Assembly (NCBI GenBank): GCA_023213395.1
Contig: CM041465.1
Coordinates: 246,085,741-246,149,740 of the forward strand
From: Cycas panzhihuaensis
Lineage: Eukaryota; Cycadophyta
Length of the DNA: 64,000 nucleotides
Direction of reading: 5' to 3'
Part shown: in pieces, positions 44,333 through 54,790 of the stretch
Numbering within the stretch: position 1 is the stretch's first letter
Layout of the letters: every line of letters begins with the position of its first letter
Translations under genes and position numbers: made by a program
Notes under the pieces: generated by a model
The model's database searches: none
Told to the model about the DNA's origin: nothing
Seen by the model: only the letters and a program-made list of their open reading frames with translations

Positions 44333-47300
44333 GTTTCTAAACTTTGTTGCTGTTTCTTAGCTAGATTTTAAAAAAACTATAGTTAAAATAAAGTTTCCAA
44401 AGGTTTAATTTTAAAAATTAACTTAAGAAGCAATGTTTAAGGTTTTTCCCAAAGGTTTTGCAAGTGTCTTAGCCCCTAATAAGGCTTCAAGGCTCTAAGT
44501 CTAAGGGTCTCTAAGGGAAACCTTTGGTCGTTATCCTATCTAGTGGCGCCCACATACAAGTGGAAAAATAGGGACCCAATATATTGGTATATGAGATTTA
44601 GGCTCGATATACCTCAGTATGTGGGCTATTATGAAAGTTATTATACCCCCATGAATTGTTGGTCCACCTACGCCAGACTTATATCTAGTGATAGATATAG
44701 CAGTGAAGGTTTTACTAACCAAGGCACTCACCTTATCTAGGTCTAGCCTTGGTCTTTGAACTCCAAATAAGGATAGGTTGTCCACCTCAGCGTAGCACCT
44801 AATACACCTTATAGCTAATGACTTTCTTCATCCAATATGAGTAGAACAATTGGTGTGTGCGTGGTGGTAACTTCAAGGGTCCTAATTATTCCCCTTACAA
44901 GGCTAGAATAAAAATGTGGTAAATTTGGGATATTATCTTATTTAATATGAAAGTAAATTTTAATTAGATATAGTCTTGCTTAATCCCATTAGGATTATTT
45001 TTATTCAAGAAATGAAATAAAACAAAAATAAATCTTTAAGCAAGATGAAATATATCCCAAATTAAAGTATGATGCAAAGTTTTATATCGTCACTATGAGA
45101 GCAAGTAAAATAATCAAGATACTTTTCTTCTTTCAATGAACCAAAAAAATGAATGCTAATATGTAATCTAATATTTTAAATTAAGATACTCTTGTAGAGG
45201 TAAACAAGAAAATGCATATTCTTATCCAAAGTGATGCACTAAAATAATAGAATCCTTAATCTTTTAAAATATATGAATGAACTTTAAAGTAAAGGATGAT
45301 TAAAGGACCTTGTAACTATGCTTTTGTAAATTTTAAGATGAAGAAAGAATAAATATTTTGATACAAGTAAGAAAGCTCCTTGACTAATATGCCAATTAAT
45401 ATTGTAAGATAATGATATAAATCGAGTGCCAAATGGTTCCTTTTTAAGAATAGAAGCAAACTTGGTGAATCTTATAATTTCAAGAAGAAATAATGCTTGA
45501 AATGATCAGAAGTGCTAAAAAATAATCTATATTTAAATGATAGTACAAAAGATAAAATAAAAATAAAGGTAAATGGTACCGGTTTGATGTATTACTCTAC
45601 TTAGGCTTCTTGATCCTTAAGAAGTTGAAATTAATGCTAGAGGCTTCAAATAGCTTGTAATATTTATGAAAAACTAGCAAATATCTAAAAGAAATATATT
45701 AGTAGCAGATTATGTTCAAGCAGAATTAATTTGAATGAAAAAATACTCAAAAGTATTATGAAATATGCTTGTTTAGGGTTAAACTAAAGCCTTAACTTGA
45801 GGAGACTTAAATTCCTACAAAATATTATCAAAATAACATGAGACTAATTCCAATGCATAGAGCTCTGAAAATGCTTTCTGACAATTCTTACAGTTTTGAA
45901 AATGGAGCTAAAACGGTCAAGTTATTGAGAAAATGGTGAGCAAACCTCCTTAAGGAAAGTGAAATAAGCACTAAAAAAGTGTTGAATTTGACTAATTCAA
46001 ACACAATTGAAATTGACTCAAATTAGGCAAATGATTATACCAACCTAAAGATCACTAAAATACAAATCCAACAAGACTAGTGTTGTAAAAAACGGATGCT
46101 CCAATAGAAAGTTACAGTGAAAAATGTAAAAGGTCCTCCTTAAGTATTAATGAAATGAAATTTTAAAATGAAATTGAATAAGCCCCTTAAGACTGAAGGA
46201 GACGGGTCATGTGGACCTTCAAGGCAACCACCGGCTAAGTTATAAAGGGGGCTTAGAATCTAAATATTATAAAATGTGGTTGATAACCTTAAAAACCCAA
46301 AAAAATAAAAGGAGTTAGTGATCCTTTCACATCCACCCCTTAAATAATAATACAACATGGTTGTATGACAATAATGTGACCACAGGCTATCACGAAGGGG
46401 GCTAACAACTAATCAAACAATATAGAATTCACTGCAAAGTTAAAATGAGTTAAATTTATATTCAAAACTTTACAAAATAATGAAATATTAATAAAACCAT
46501 GATCACCGTTGTTGTGTGACCTATACTAAGGTGATCCAGAGCTCGAATACACAAATAAAACTTGATTTAAATGATCAATCTTTGTACGTAGAGAGGGATG
46601 ACTCCAAAGTGTGGGCAAAATAATTCAAAATAACAGTAAATAAGGTGAAATCATAGCTAAATAATGATGAAGAAAGATGGGCATCTGAGGTTGAATAGAG
46701 GAATGATAAGGAACAGTGGTATACCACACAAAGAGGAGCTCGATTTGGTCACAGATCACCACCTAAATGGATTTACAGGGGGTTCCCAAGCAATATAGAC
46801 CCAATCCAGTAGAAAAAATACAAAAAATTACTTTGTTTTAATAAGGAAAATAAGAAAATGGTGAACAACAAGGGCATGGAGACTCAGTTGATTCGATCTC
46901 TTCGCAAAAGATACAGTTTGTTATCAAATTTCAAGGGTAGTTGGGTATCCTAGATAGTAAGGCATTGGTTAAATTTCCTATCAAATGGTTGCTTATAAGT
47001 TGAGAATGGAGCAACAGAGTGAAGTGGACCACAAACAACTGGTTGTGACTCACAGAGAGATATCTCTGTGCAAAAGCAATGAAATCACAAATGGTTTTTA
47101 TTGTTATCTAGAGGACTCGATCACGATCGGAATGAGTAGTCATATGATACAGTTCTGATCAGTGTGTGAGTTGCAGCAATGAGATCAAAATCGAGTATAT
47201 TTAGTTCCCAAAATAAAAAAATGAAATATATAAACAAAATTTATAAGATATTCTAAAGTTCTATAATGTTGACAATTTAATAAATCAAGATATCACGTAC

Positions 47301-47345
47301 ATACCACAAATACTATTGTAAACCTCTCAAATGTCAATTGAATGC
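44333..47345 (-). other. Element D 5' leader, about 3 kb
   Basis: There is no coding signal between the primer-binding site and gag. The open frames at 44540-44785 (both strands) are shadows of a locally less AT-rich segment (about 44535-44830). About 46180-46250 has AAGCCCCTTAAGACTGAAGG...AAGGGGGCTTAG, echoing the AGCCCCTTAAG part of the dispersed motif. Confidence 0.55.
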
Positions 47346-47357
47346 ACTCAGATACTA
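47346..47357 (-). other. Element D primer-binding site (decayed)
   Basis: The minus strand reads TTTAGTATCTGAGTGC from 47359 leftward, a decayed relative of TGGTATCxGAGC, right inside the 5' LTR. Confidence 0.6.
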
Positions 47358-47359
47358 AA

Positions 47360-47725
47360 TGTTAGCATCAAGGTATAAAGCGGTAGGATTACAAGTGAAA
47401 AAACATCATCTCCAAAGTGAAAAATAATCTCTGAATTTAAAACAGTGGTGTTAAAAAACACCAGGGAGGTATTCCCCAGCTATAAATAGACATTTTAGGG
47501 AGGCAGAAAGCACCTCAACCTAACTAAGGTTAAAATTTAAAATATTATTAAAATATTAAGTAAATAATTAAATATCTCACCTGAGGTGGATGTGGTAGCT
47601 CCATGTTGGTTGCAGGTGGCTATTTGGTGGCACTATATGGCTCAAGATGACTTTGGGAGGCTCAAGGTAGAATTGAAGGGCCTAAGGTGCTCACATAAAT
47701 TTGTAAATTAGGTATTATCTCAACA
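47360..47725 (-). repeat. Element D 5' LTR (right)
   Basis: It begins TGTTAGCATC and ends ATCTCAACA, with full-length similarity to 39745-40110. It contains GCTATAAATAGACATTTT at about 47478 on the plus strand. Confidence 0.95.
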
Positions 47726-49462
47726 AATAGGACCAACTAATTGGCAATCATCATTTATAGTTATCATATAAATAGTATCCTTAAAGGGAGTTATGTTATG
47801 CTTATGATGACCTTTACAATTTCCTAAAGGTATCATCCTTTGAACAAAAGTTATTCCTATAAATCTAAGTCAAATTTTAAATTCTCATTTACCTATTATA
47901 AAAAATAAATCACATTGAGTTGGCATCAAGTTGATTGCTTATTGATATTCCAAAACTCCTCCATTTATTACAATGAATCTATAACTCCTAATAGATACGA
48001 AATTGCTTGCTTGAGAAAATGATCTTTGAGAAGAGACTTGAACATCATCATTATCATCTACAAGCATGATGGAGGTATCTAGTCTATTGTTTCCCCTATT
48101 CCATGACTTTGACTACCATAATCTCAGTTTCAAATCTTGACTATGGTTTCAAATTAACCTAAGCCCATTCATATTTGATTGCCCCAAGAATTGATGAATG
48201 GATATATATCTAAATTAGGTAACTCCTTTAAAATTTAGCATTACAATAACCAAATAAATATCAAAATTGCACAAATATCATGGCTTAAGAAGGTGACATT
48301 AATGATATTTCTTTTCCCAAGTGTTTTTCCAATTTCAAAATCATCAACCATAACTACCAAAATGTGAGACATACTATAATGGAAGCCCCACCTCACCACT
48401 ATACCACTCTAAATGTGCCTAAGAAATCTTATTATTTTAGGTATATTTAAGTCAAATTATTAGCTATTTAAGATGAGTGTCTCCATTGATAATACTCGTT
48501 TTAAAGTGTAATGGTATGGGGTAACAGAACAAAAGTCCTATATGAATCCTAAGTGAACTTCCTCATACTTCAAGGTAACAAACAAGCAGGTAATGCTTAG
48601 AAGTTCTCTCCAGGTCTCATCAATGTTTTCTCTAATGCAATAGTGATCAAAATAAATAATGACTAAGTGTAGAGTTTCTAGTAAAAATTTATTGTGCTCA
48701 GTTATAGATGCAATCATGTTAATAAGTCTTCTATCTTGACAATCATGTCATCCAGATCTTAGGGAGCCCACTAAAGACCATTTCTTCAACATAACAATGT
48801 AAACATTCTAGTAAATATCTTTAACACAAGTGGGGTATACAACAAAGGATTGACATTAACTCTATCTAAGCTAACAAGAAAAGAAGAGCTTAGTAGTAGT
48901 AGATTATTTTTTGGCATTGGATTACCACTTGGAATAAGACCATTGCCTAGATCTCCACCTATAGTTGGTAAGAGGAATTAGAGGTGAAGTTAGACTAATA
49001 GGTTATGATCTTATTATCAAGACATCTCCTTCATTGACCTATGGTGTTGTTATCGAGTTATCCCCCCTACCTAAAATTATTGAACGAAAAAGTAAATCGC
49101 CTCTTATTGATGACCTTAGCTCTAATAGTGTCATTACCTAGGGCTACTCTTTTTTATGCCTCAAGACCATGGTTCTCCAAAGGCATAAACATTATAAGTC
49201 TTTCCTTTTTCCCTTTGTAGTTACACCATTAAAATCTTTCTAGGATGCCCTTTTAAAAAAGGAGCATATCTCTTCCATTTGATTTACTTATTGGTTCTCC
49301 ATCTTATGGATGGGCATTTCATGGGTTTGAATTGAAATCTGAGATCAATATATTGTACTCACCAATATATACATGTGTGTTATGAATGAAGTGTATATGT
49401 CACTATTTATTAGTATGAATCAAATGATGACTTATGGCTCTATTCTACTCAACATGTATCAT
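47726..49462 (-). other. Element E interior, right part
   Basis: On the minus strand this is the 5' part of E after its primer-binding site. Some stretches translate into protein-like sequence (for example about 48690-48530: EHNKFLLETLHLVIIYFDHY), but I recognise no family and stops are frequent. It could be an unrecognised gag. Confidence 0.45.
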
Positions 49463-49474
49463 GCTATAATACCA
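49463..49474 (-). other. Element E primer-binding site
   Basis: GCTATAATACCA on the plus strand is TGGTATTATAGC on the minus strand, adjoining the right LTR. Confidence 0.7.
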
Positions 49475-49775
49475 TGTTGAGAATACAAAAGCATAAGGTG
49501 ATAAAGTCATAAACAACAAACAAATTAAAGAATAAAGTATATATAAAACACAAAAAAGATTATGGGAAATGTTCAAATTTAATTATTATAATGGTATGAA
49601 TACATACTTATAGTCACCTCATGATTATTCAACCATATGTGAGAATTATTATAACTACCATATGGATAAGTTTGCACACATATACACCTTAATGATATTA
49701 ATTTAATATTTAATAAGTGAGTTAAGGGGGTCTCCTAACATTACTCAATACACCAAATTAAAATTTATTCTAATA
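49475..49775 (-). repeat. Element E 5' LTR (right)
   Basis: It begins TGTTGAGAATAC and ends TTCTAATA (CA decayed). It matches 37831-38131. Confidence 0.88.
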
Positions 49776-49780
49776 GATTA

Positions 49781-49843
49781 GGTGTTAGAAGATATTTTAA
49801 GCATGTATATAATCAATTAAGAATATTTTGGTGTATTGTAAGT
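49781..49843 (+). pseudogene. Gypsy element H: integrase continuation (third segment)
   Basis: Joined to 37830 across element E, the frame continues as V-Y-stop-VLEDILSMYIIN, which is the integrase segment directly following the catalytic Glu region. The rest of integrase and any chromodomain are missing; the next feature is a purine tract and LTR, so there is an internal deletion. Confidence 0.7.
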
Positions 49844-49856
49844 AATTGGGGATGAT
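49844..49856 (+). other. Gypsy H polypurine tract
   Basis: AATTGGGGATGAT immediately precedes a TGTTAGAAAC sequence, the expected start of an LTR. Confidence 0.6.
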
Positions 49857-50188
49857 TGTTAGAAACTTATGAAAAACATTCAAAGCAATATGTAAGACCA
49901 TGCAATGAGTATTTAAGTGAATGTCTAGGACTATGCAAGGCTATCTAGGAGAAACAAGCTAGCCTTGTAAATAACTAGGTTGGGTCATTCTTTGTAAGTA
50001 ATTCAACTAACCTTTATTAATAAAAATCATTCTTTCCTTTCAATATCATCATATTTTTTATTCTTGATGTTTGTGATTCAAGTTATTAGTCAATTAGTAT
50101 AGTTCTTCCTTTAGTGTTGGTTTGGTTTCTATGTTTATTTCCTTTGTTTTTATGATATTTGGTTATGTTAATAGGCTACTTATCTATA
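49857..50188 (+). repeat. Gypsy H LTR (single visible copy)
   Basis: It starts TGTTAGAAACTTATG after a purine tract. The end is uncertain. A TAGAATACTTAATGAGCATA sequence at about 50187-50206 may be a decayed primer-binding site, which would put the end near 50186. I could not find a second copy within the window, so this rests on its neighbours only. Confidence 0.5.
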
Positions 50189-50299
50189 GAATACTTAATG
50201 AGCATAATGATGACCAATTGGATTCAATCCATACAAAAGACACACAAGGTTGAGCTTCTCAAGTTGGCCAAATACAATAGTGGAGATCTTAGGTAATGT
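50189..50299 (+). other. Short leader-like segment before H copy 2
   Basis: No coding recognised. If it belongs to a second gypsy copy, the whole gag has been deleted between here and the protease end. Confidence 0.4.
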
Positions 50300-51646
50300 T
50301 GAATAGGTCTAAAACTTAACAAGTTTGTATAATATCATATTAAATGTATTCATGGTAAATGGAAGTAAGAAAATAGTGACTAAGTATATTAAATATTCTA
50401 AATTAGGGTGTAAATGATGGACGGGTTATATATTCTTTTAAATGTCATTACCCAAAAATAGATGCCATGGTTGATTTCAAATAGTTAAAAAAGAATCAAG
50501 AAAGAAAATGATAATTACAATAAGATCATAGAGTATCGAGATGATAAAGGTTATCTTAGACTTATTTAAGGGGATAAAAAACTTATCTTTATTAGACAGA
50601 TTTTAGTTGTACAAGTCAAGAAGAGTATATGTAAAGGCTAATAAAGTTATACAACCTATGTTAGTAATAAGTATAGCTAAAAATAGCCTAAGTTGGAGAA
50701 CCATTTATTACTATAGAAATTCTCTTATGTATTTCTAGAAGGATTTCTAGGCTTACCACCTAGAAGAGAAGTAAACTATACCATTGAGTTGATGCTAGGA
50801 GTAAAATCTATTTCCAAAGTACCTTAGCATACATCTGTGCCTAAATTATTAAAGTTAAAAATACAATTATACAAATTATTAGACAAAGGTTTCATTTAAT
50901 CTAGTGTGTCATAATGGAAACTGCCCATTAAAGAAAAAATGATGGAACACTAAGATGATGTATTAATTATAAATAATTAGATATGGTGATAATAATAAAT
51001 GGATATCCTCTTCTAAGGATTGACAATTTATTCAATCAAATGAAGGGAGATCATATATTCTTAAAAAATGATTTGAAATCAGTTTACCATTAAGTTCAAA
51101 TCATAGATGATGATATTTATAAATAACATTATAAACTAGGTATGGGTATTATATATTTAGGGTATTGCTATTTAGCTTAGCAAATGTCTTGGTTACAATC
51201 ATGTGCTTAATGAATATCATATTTTAATAATGCTTAGACAAGTTTATCCTTGTTTTTCTTGATGACATTTTGATTTATTTCAAACTAGAAATGGCATATG
51301 GAAAGCATCTAAGGATGGTATTATAATTCTTAAGGGAGCATAAGCTCTATGCAAAATGATTAAATAGAAATTCTAATAAGAATAAGTGTATTACTTAGGT
51401 CAAATTATTTTTTAAGAGTATTATGATTAATCTACAAAATGTTAATGCTATTATGTAATGGCCTACACCCAAGATTTTCTCTTAAGTAACAAGCTTGATT
51501 AGACTTATAAGCTATTGTCAATGATATATTAAAGGATACTCCAAGATTGCATGCCCTATTACCCTTTTTAAAAGAAAGGTATAAAACTTAAGCTAACTAA
51601 TAAACATGAAGAAATATTTTAATTATTAAAGAAGTTATTAAATTTT
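50300..51646 (+). pseudogene. pol: Gypsy element H copy 2: protease end and reverse transcriptase
   Basis: It is a diverged duplicate of the H segment at 28860-28890 joined to 35381-36685, without element F. It begins in the protease C-terminus (ATTAAATGTATTCATGG at about 50338) and covers the RT palm. The catalytic box is intact as VFLDDILIYF (about 51250-51280), unlike copy 1. EHKLYAK and the RT thumb region follow. Similarity with copy 1 stops abruptly at about 51646, where unrelated sequence begins. Many stops. Confidence 0.85.
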
Positions 51647-52137
51647 ATACCCTAAAACGCTCCTAACAGTGATGACCTGGGATGATTAGAGCTAAATAAT
51701 AATAAACCTAGGGTGAGGGACCTATGCATGTGCAATGAGTCCTAAGATACCAATGTAGGATGCATGTATACTACTTGAATATGCATGCAAGGAAACTAGT
51801 TTCTTTCTACATAAGAGGCTAAACTAAGGGCATCCAAGTAAGGGTACATGTGCATCAAATGGAATGGATGACTATTGGATGTCAAATTATGCCTATGGTA
51901 AAATGGGGAGGCGTAACCTATTCCTAGAATGTAACTACATGCTTTTTCAATTTGGATGAATTCACTTAGCCTATTCCTAATGGGGTTTACATTCTACCCT
52001 TACAGATTTGAGACTTGCGTTAGCAGACTCCCTCCTTACATTTTGGTTTTGAAATCTAGTATGTCATCTATTAGATCGATTCCCTAGTTTATAAAATGTA
52101 ATGCAATATAAGTGCAAATGTAAATAAAGAAAATGCA
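51647..52137. other. Unassigned sequence right of the H copy 2 breakpoint
   Basis: Begins CCCTAAAACGCTCCTAACAG. No coding signal. It may be the outer part of the 5' LTR or leader of gypsy G, but I could not confirm a second copy. Confidence 0.4.
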
Positions 52138-52382
52138 ATGCAAACAATCTTTTCTTTTTTCTTTTCTTTTTTTTCTTTTCTTTTTTTTGATATGAAAGAA
52201 AGGGGAAAGAGGGGAAAAAAGGTGATAGAAAAATTAACTCAAATCCTTTTTCTTTCCTACTTTCTCTCTTTTTCTTTTGTTTTTTTCTTTTGTTTTGCTT
52301 TAGGGAAACTAAAGGGAAAAAATGGGAATAAGAAAATAAAGAAATTCTTTTCTTTCTTTCTTTCTTTCTTTCTTTCCTTTAA
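52138..52382. repeat. Polypyrimidine/polypurine-rich tract
   Basis: Long CTTTT-type runs (about 52146-52190 and 52350-52378, the latter a (CTTT)n microsatellite) alternate with purine-rich runs (GGGGAAAGAGGGGAAAAAAGG). The 83-codon frame here, all Phe/Ser/Lys, is not a gene. Confidence 0.85.
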
Positions 52383-54767
52383 AATGTAACTAATGAGAAA
52401 TAATAAACTAAAAAGATGAGGTTGTTTCACTAAAACCTAGCCCTCTTGTTTATCTTTATCACTTTTAATAGGTTTCTTGTATTATTTCTTGTGAGAATGA
52501 TTGATTTAGAGTTGTTTTATATATATTAGGCTATGTTTTGATGAAATGTTATATCAATTATATTGTTGATGTATGTTGAATGATGGTGGATGTATTACTA
52601 TGCTATCACCTGTCGATGAGTGATAACTATGGAATTTAAATTCTTTTCTTTCATAATCATTCTAACTCATTTCTTCCTTTAGAACTTTTTTTTTTCTTTT
52701 TTTTTATTGATTTCACCCTTAACATTATCTTTTTGATAAATTTTTAGGCTTATGCTTATTGTTTTTATCTCTTTTGGGATACTTGTCTCATTGGTTAAAG
52801 TTATTTTTCCTAAAATTCATCATTAAAAATTCATTTTTTGACTTTTCAATGACTCATTTTTACATCTTAATTTATTACATTTTTTATCCTACCAAAAATG
52901 CAATTGATCACATTTTTAGAATAAAGTCATGATTTTTGTGGCTCCAAAAATGCTACTAGTCATATTTTGTACTATCATGCATGTAAAACTCTTCCATCAT
53001 TTTAATTTTTACATGGAATTGCCCAGATTTGATGGAAACCTATCTGTTTTATGTCTAGAATGCATGCAAATCCTATTTTGGTCTATCATTCAAAGTTTGT
53101 GAGTTAAGAGATCAAGTTTGAGAGAGATTTCTTGAGATTTTTTGAGAGATTTTTACTACTATTATTTAGAAGACTATTTTTGGAGGAAAAAGGGTGAAAT
53201 CAAGAGGAGATTTTGAAGCTTCGGTTGTTGTGTTATTAATACTCTAATTTCAATAGTTAGTGCTTTTCAAAATTCTTAATTTCTTGCAAAGTTTTTAGCT
53301 TCAAACTTCTCTTCTCTAATAAGATATTTCCTATTGTGAACTCTTATAATTTTACTATTGTTTAGTGATTATTTGTGCTCAGAATCTTTCCTTTATTCTT
53401 GTTGATATTTATGGTCTCTTTGTACTCATTTTCTACCTTAAAATTTTGGCTGAAAGGTCTACCCTTTATGGGATAAAAAGGGGGTAGACTATTGTAAAGA
53501 ATACTCATCTCTTCACTTATAAGATAGCTACTCTTTCCCATTCTTCTACAGATGTCTAAATCCCTAAGTTCTCTACTTTCATCTTGACTTGTTTATGGTT
53601 ATTGTTGAGCATGTTGTTCTTGTTTCTCTTTTTCCTTTGCTAGTTTTAAAGGAAGAATCTAAAGTAGTTTGATCACATGAAAGAAGAAAAACCATTCTAA
53701 GGCAAGAGTTCTTTAATAGGCAAGAAATCATAGAAAGTTGTTAGTATTGTTCTTATTTGATTTCACTCCTTTCATTATTCTCTTACTTTAAATTTAAAAA
53801 AAAAACTAAATATATAAATGATATGTCTTTCATTTAATTAGATCATATGAGATTCAAGGATCCATTTGGTGTCCAATAGACTCCAATTATGATATAATCT
53901 CTTTATTCTTTGGTTTGTTGCTTATTTGTGGATAATGACTTAGATATGATTGATTGAATGCAATCTTTATGGTCTAAAAATCATTTATTATAGTAGAAGT
54001 AAATCTTTAAGATCTCTTTTTTTATTTTAGAAGCATTCTCCAAAAGGAAGATAGCATGTAATTGGAAGAAAAGTTTCATATAGACATTGCATGTTATTGG
54101 ATCTCTTCTTGATTTACATACATAGTTGCATGTTGTAATAGTTACATTTCATGCTAGTTCTCTTTCATTAAAAGTGTGTGTTATATCTACAAGAAAATAG
54201 TTTCTTTCTTTCATTTTTAGTGTGCTTCATCTTTTTTTTTTTAAATAAAAATTAAAAAATATATTACATATGTGTTTAGTTTTTCTTATTTATGTGTTGA
54301 AAAGAAGGTGGATAAATCTTGTAGTTTAATTTATTGCTCTTATGATCTCATTTTATTAACAAATAAATAAATAATAAGATTTATAAGAGAGAGAGAGAGA
54401 AGACAAAACCTTTCCATCACTTAACCCTTCTCCTTCATTTAAGTAAAACTCTAAAGGTTGAAAGAATAGGAGGAAAAGAGTCCTTAAGAAGGACACAAGA
54501 GACATTGTCAGTATAATTCTGAATTTAGAACTCCATATGATTGTGTAGGCTTGTGGATTCAATCACCTCCTTACAACACAACCTTTCATTACTTCAATCA
54601 TATCTTCATTAAATGATATAATTAGGTGGAGACTCCTTCTTAGGAGTTGGAAAAGGTGGTTCCTTAAGTTCTCTTAGGCTTCTTGTCTCTTAGCTTAGAT
54701 TCTAAACAAAAGAAACATACCAGTAGTTGGGAGACATCTAGTTTAGGTCTAACCAAAGTATGCCATC
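52383..54767. other. Unassigned; probably 5' LTR and flank of gypsy G
   Basis: T-rich, without coding. Position directly upstream of G's primer-binding site means its 3' end should be G's 5' LTR. I could not define its start, because the matching 3' LTR at 63.2 kb onward is not visibly similar and may continue outside the window. A GAGA microsatellite lies at about 54387-54401. Confidence 0.4.
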
Positions 54768-54772
54768 TTTTT

Positions 54773-54790
54773 TACAACTCCACTGGGGAC
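54773..54790 (+). other. Element G primer-binding site
   Basis: TACAACTCCACTGGGGAC resembles the TGGCGACTCxxCTGGGGAC sequence that follows the 5' LTR of plant Tat/Ogre-type gypsy elements. Confidence 0.6.

Larger units (their letters stand above)
39745..47725 (-). mobile_element. Element D: full-length minus-strand Ty1/copia retrotransposon (decayed)
   Basis: LTRs of 366 bp each (39745-40110 and 47360-47725), a decayed primer-binding site inside the right LTR, and a purine tract next to the left one give a minus orientation. Domains from right to left: gag, protease, integrase, RT, RNase H, the copia order. Target duplications are ACTAG (39740-39744) and AATAG (47726-47730), one mismatch. 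It sits within element E. The 5' leader is unusually long (about 3 kb). Many stops make it inactive. Confidence 0.94.
37831..49775 (-). mobile_element. Element E: minus-strand non-autonomous LTR retrotransposon, carrying copia D
   Basis: LTRs at 37831-38131 and 49475-49775 are clearly homologous. The primer-binding site at the inner edge of the right LTR (TGGTATTATAGC on the minus strand, 49463-49474) sets the orientation as minus. Target duplications are TATTA (37826-37830) and GATTA (49776-49780), one mismatch. Joining the flanks with one duplication restores continuous integrase reading of H. Without D, the interior is about 3.36 kb and has no recognisable pol. Ends have decayed from TG...CA. 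Confidence 0.85.

Noticed and set aside
37831-49775. Element E LTRs as LTRs of gypsy H
   Set aside because: E has its own primer-binding site on the minus strand and its flanks rejoin H's integrase in frame, so E is a separate, later insertion.
52138-52389. 83-codon Phe/Ser/Lys-rich open frame
   Set aside because: Simple translation of a CTTTT/GGAAA tract.
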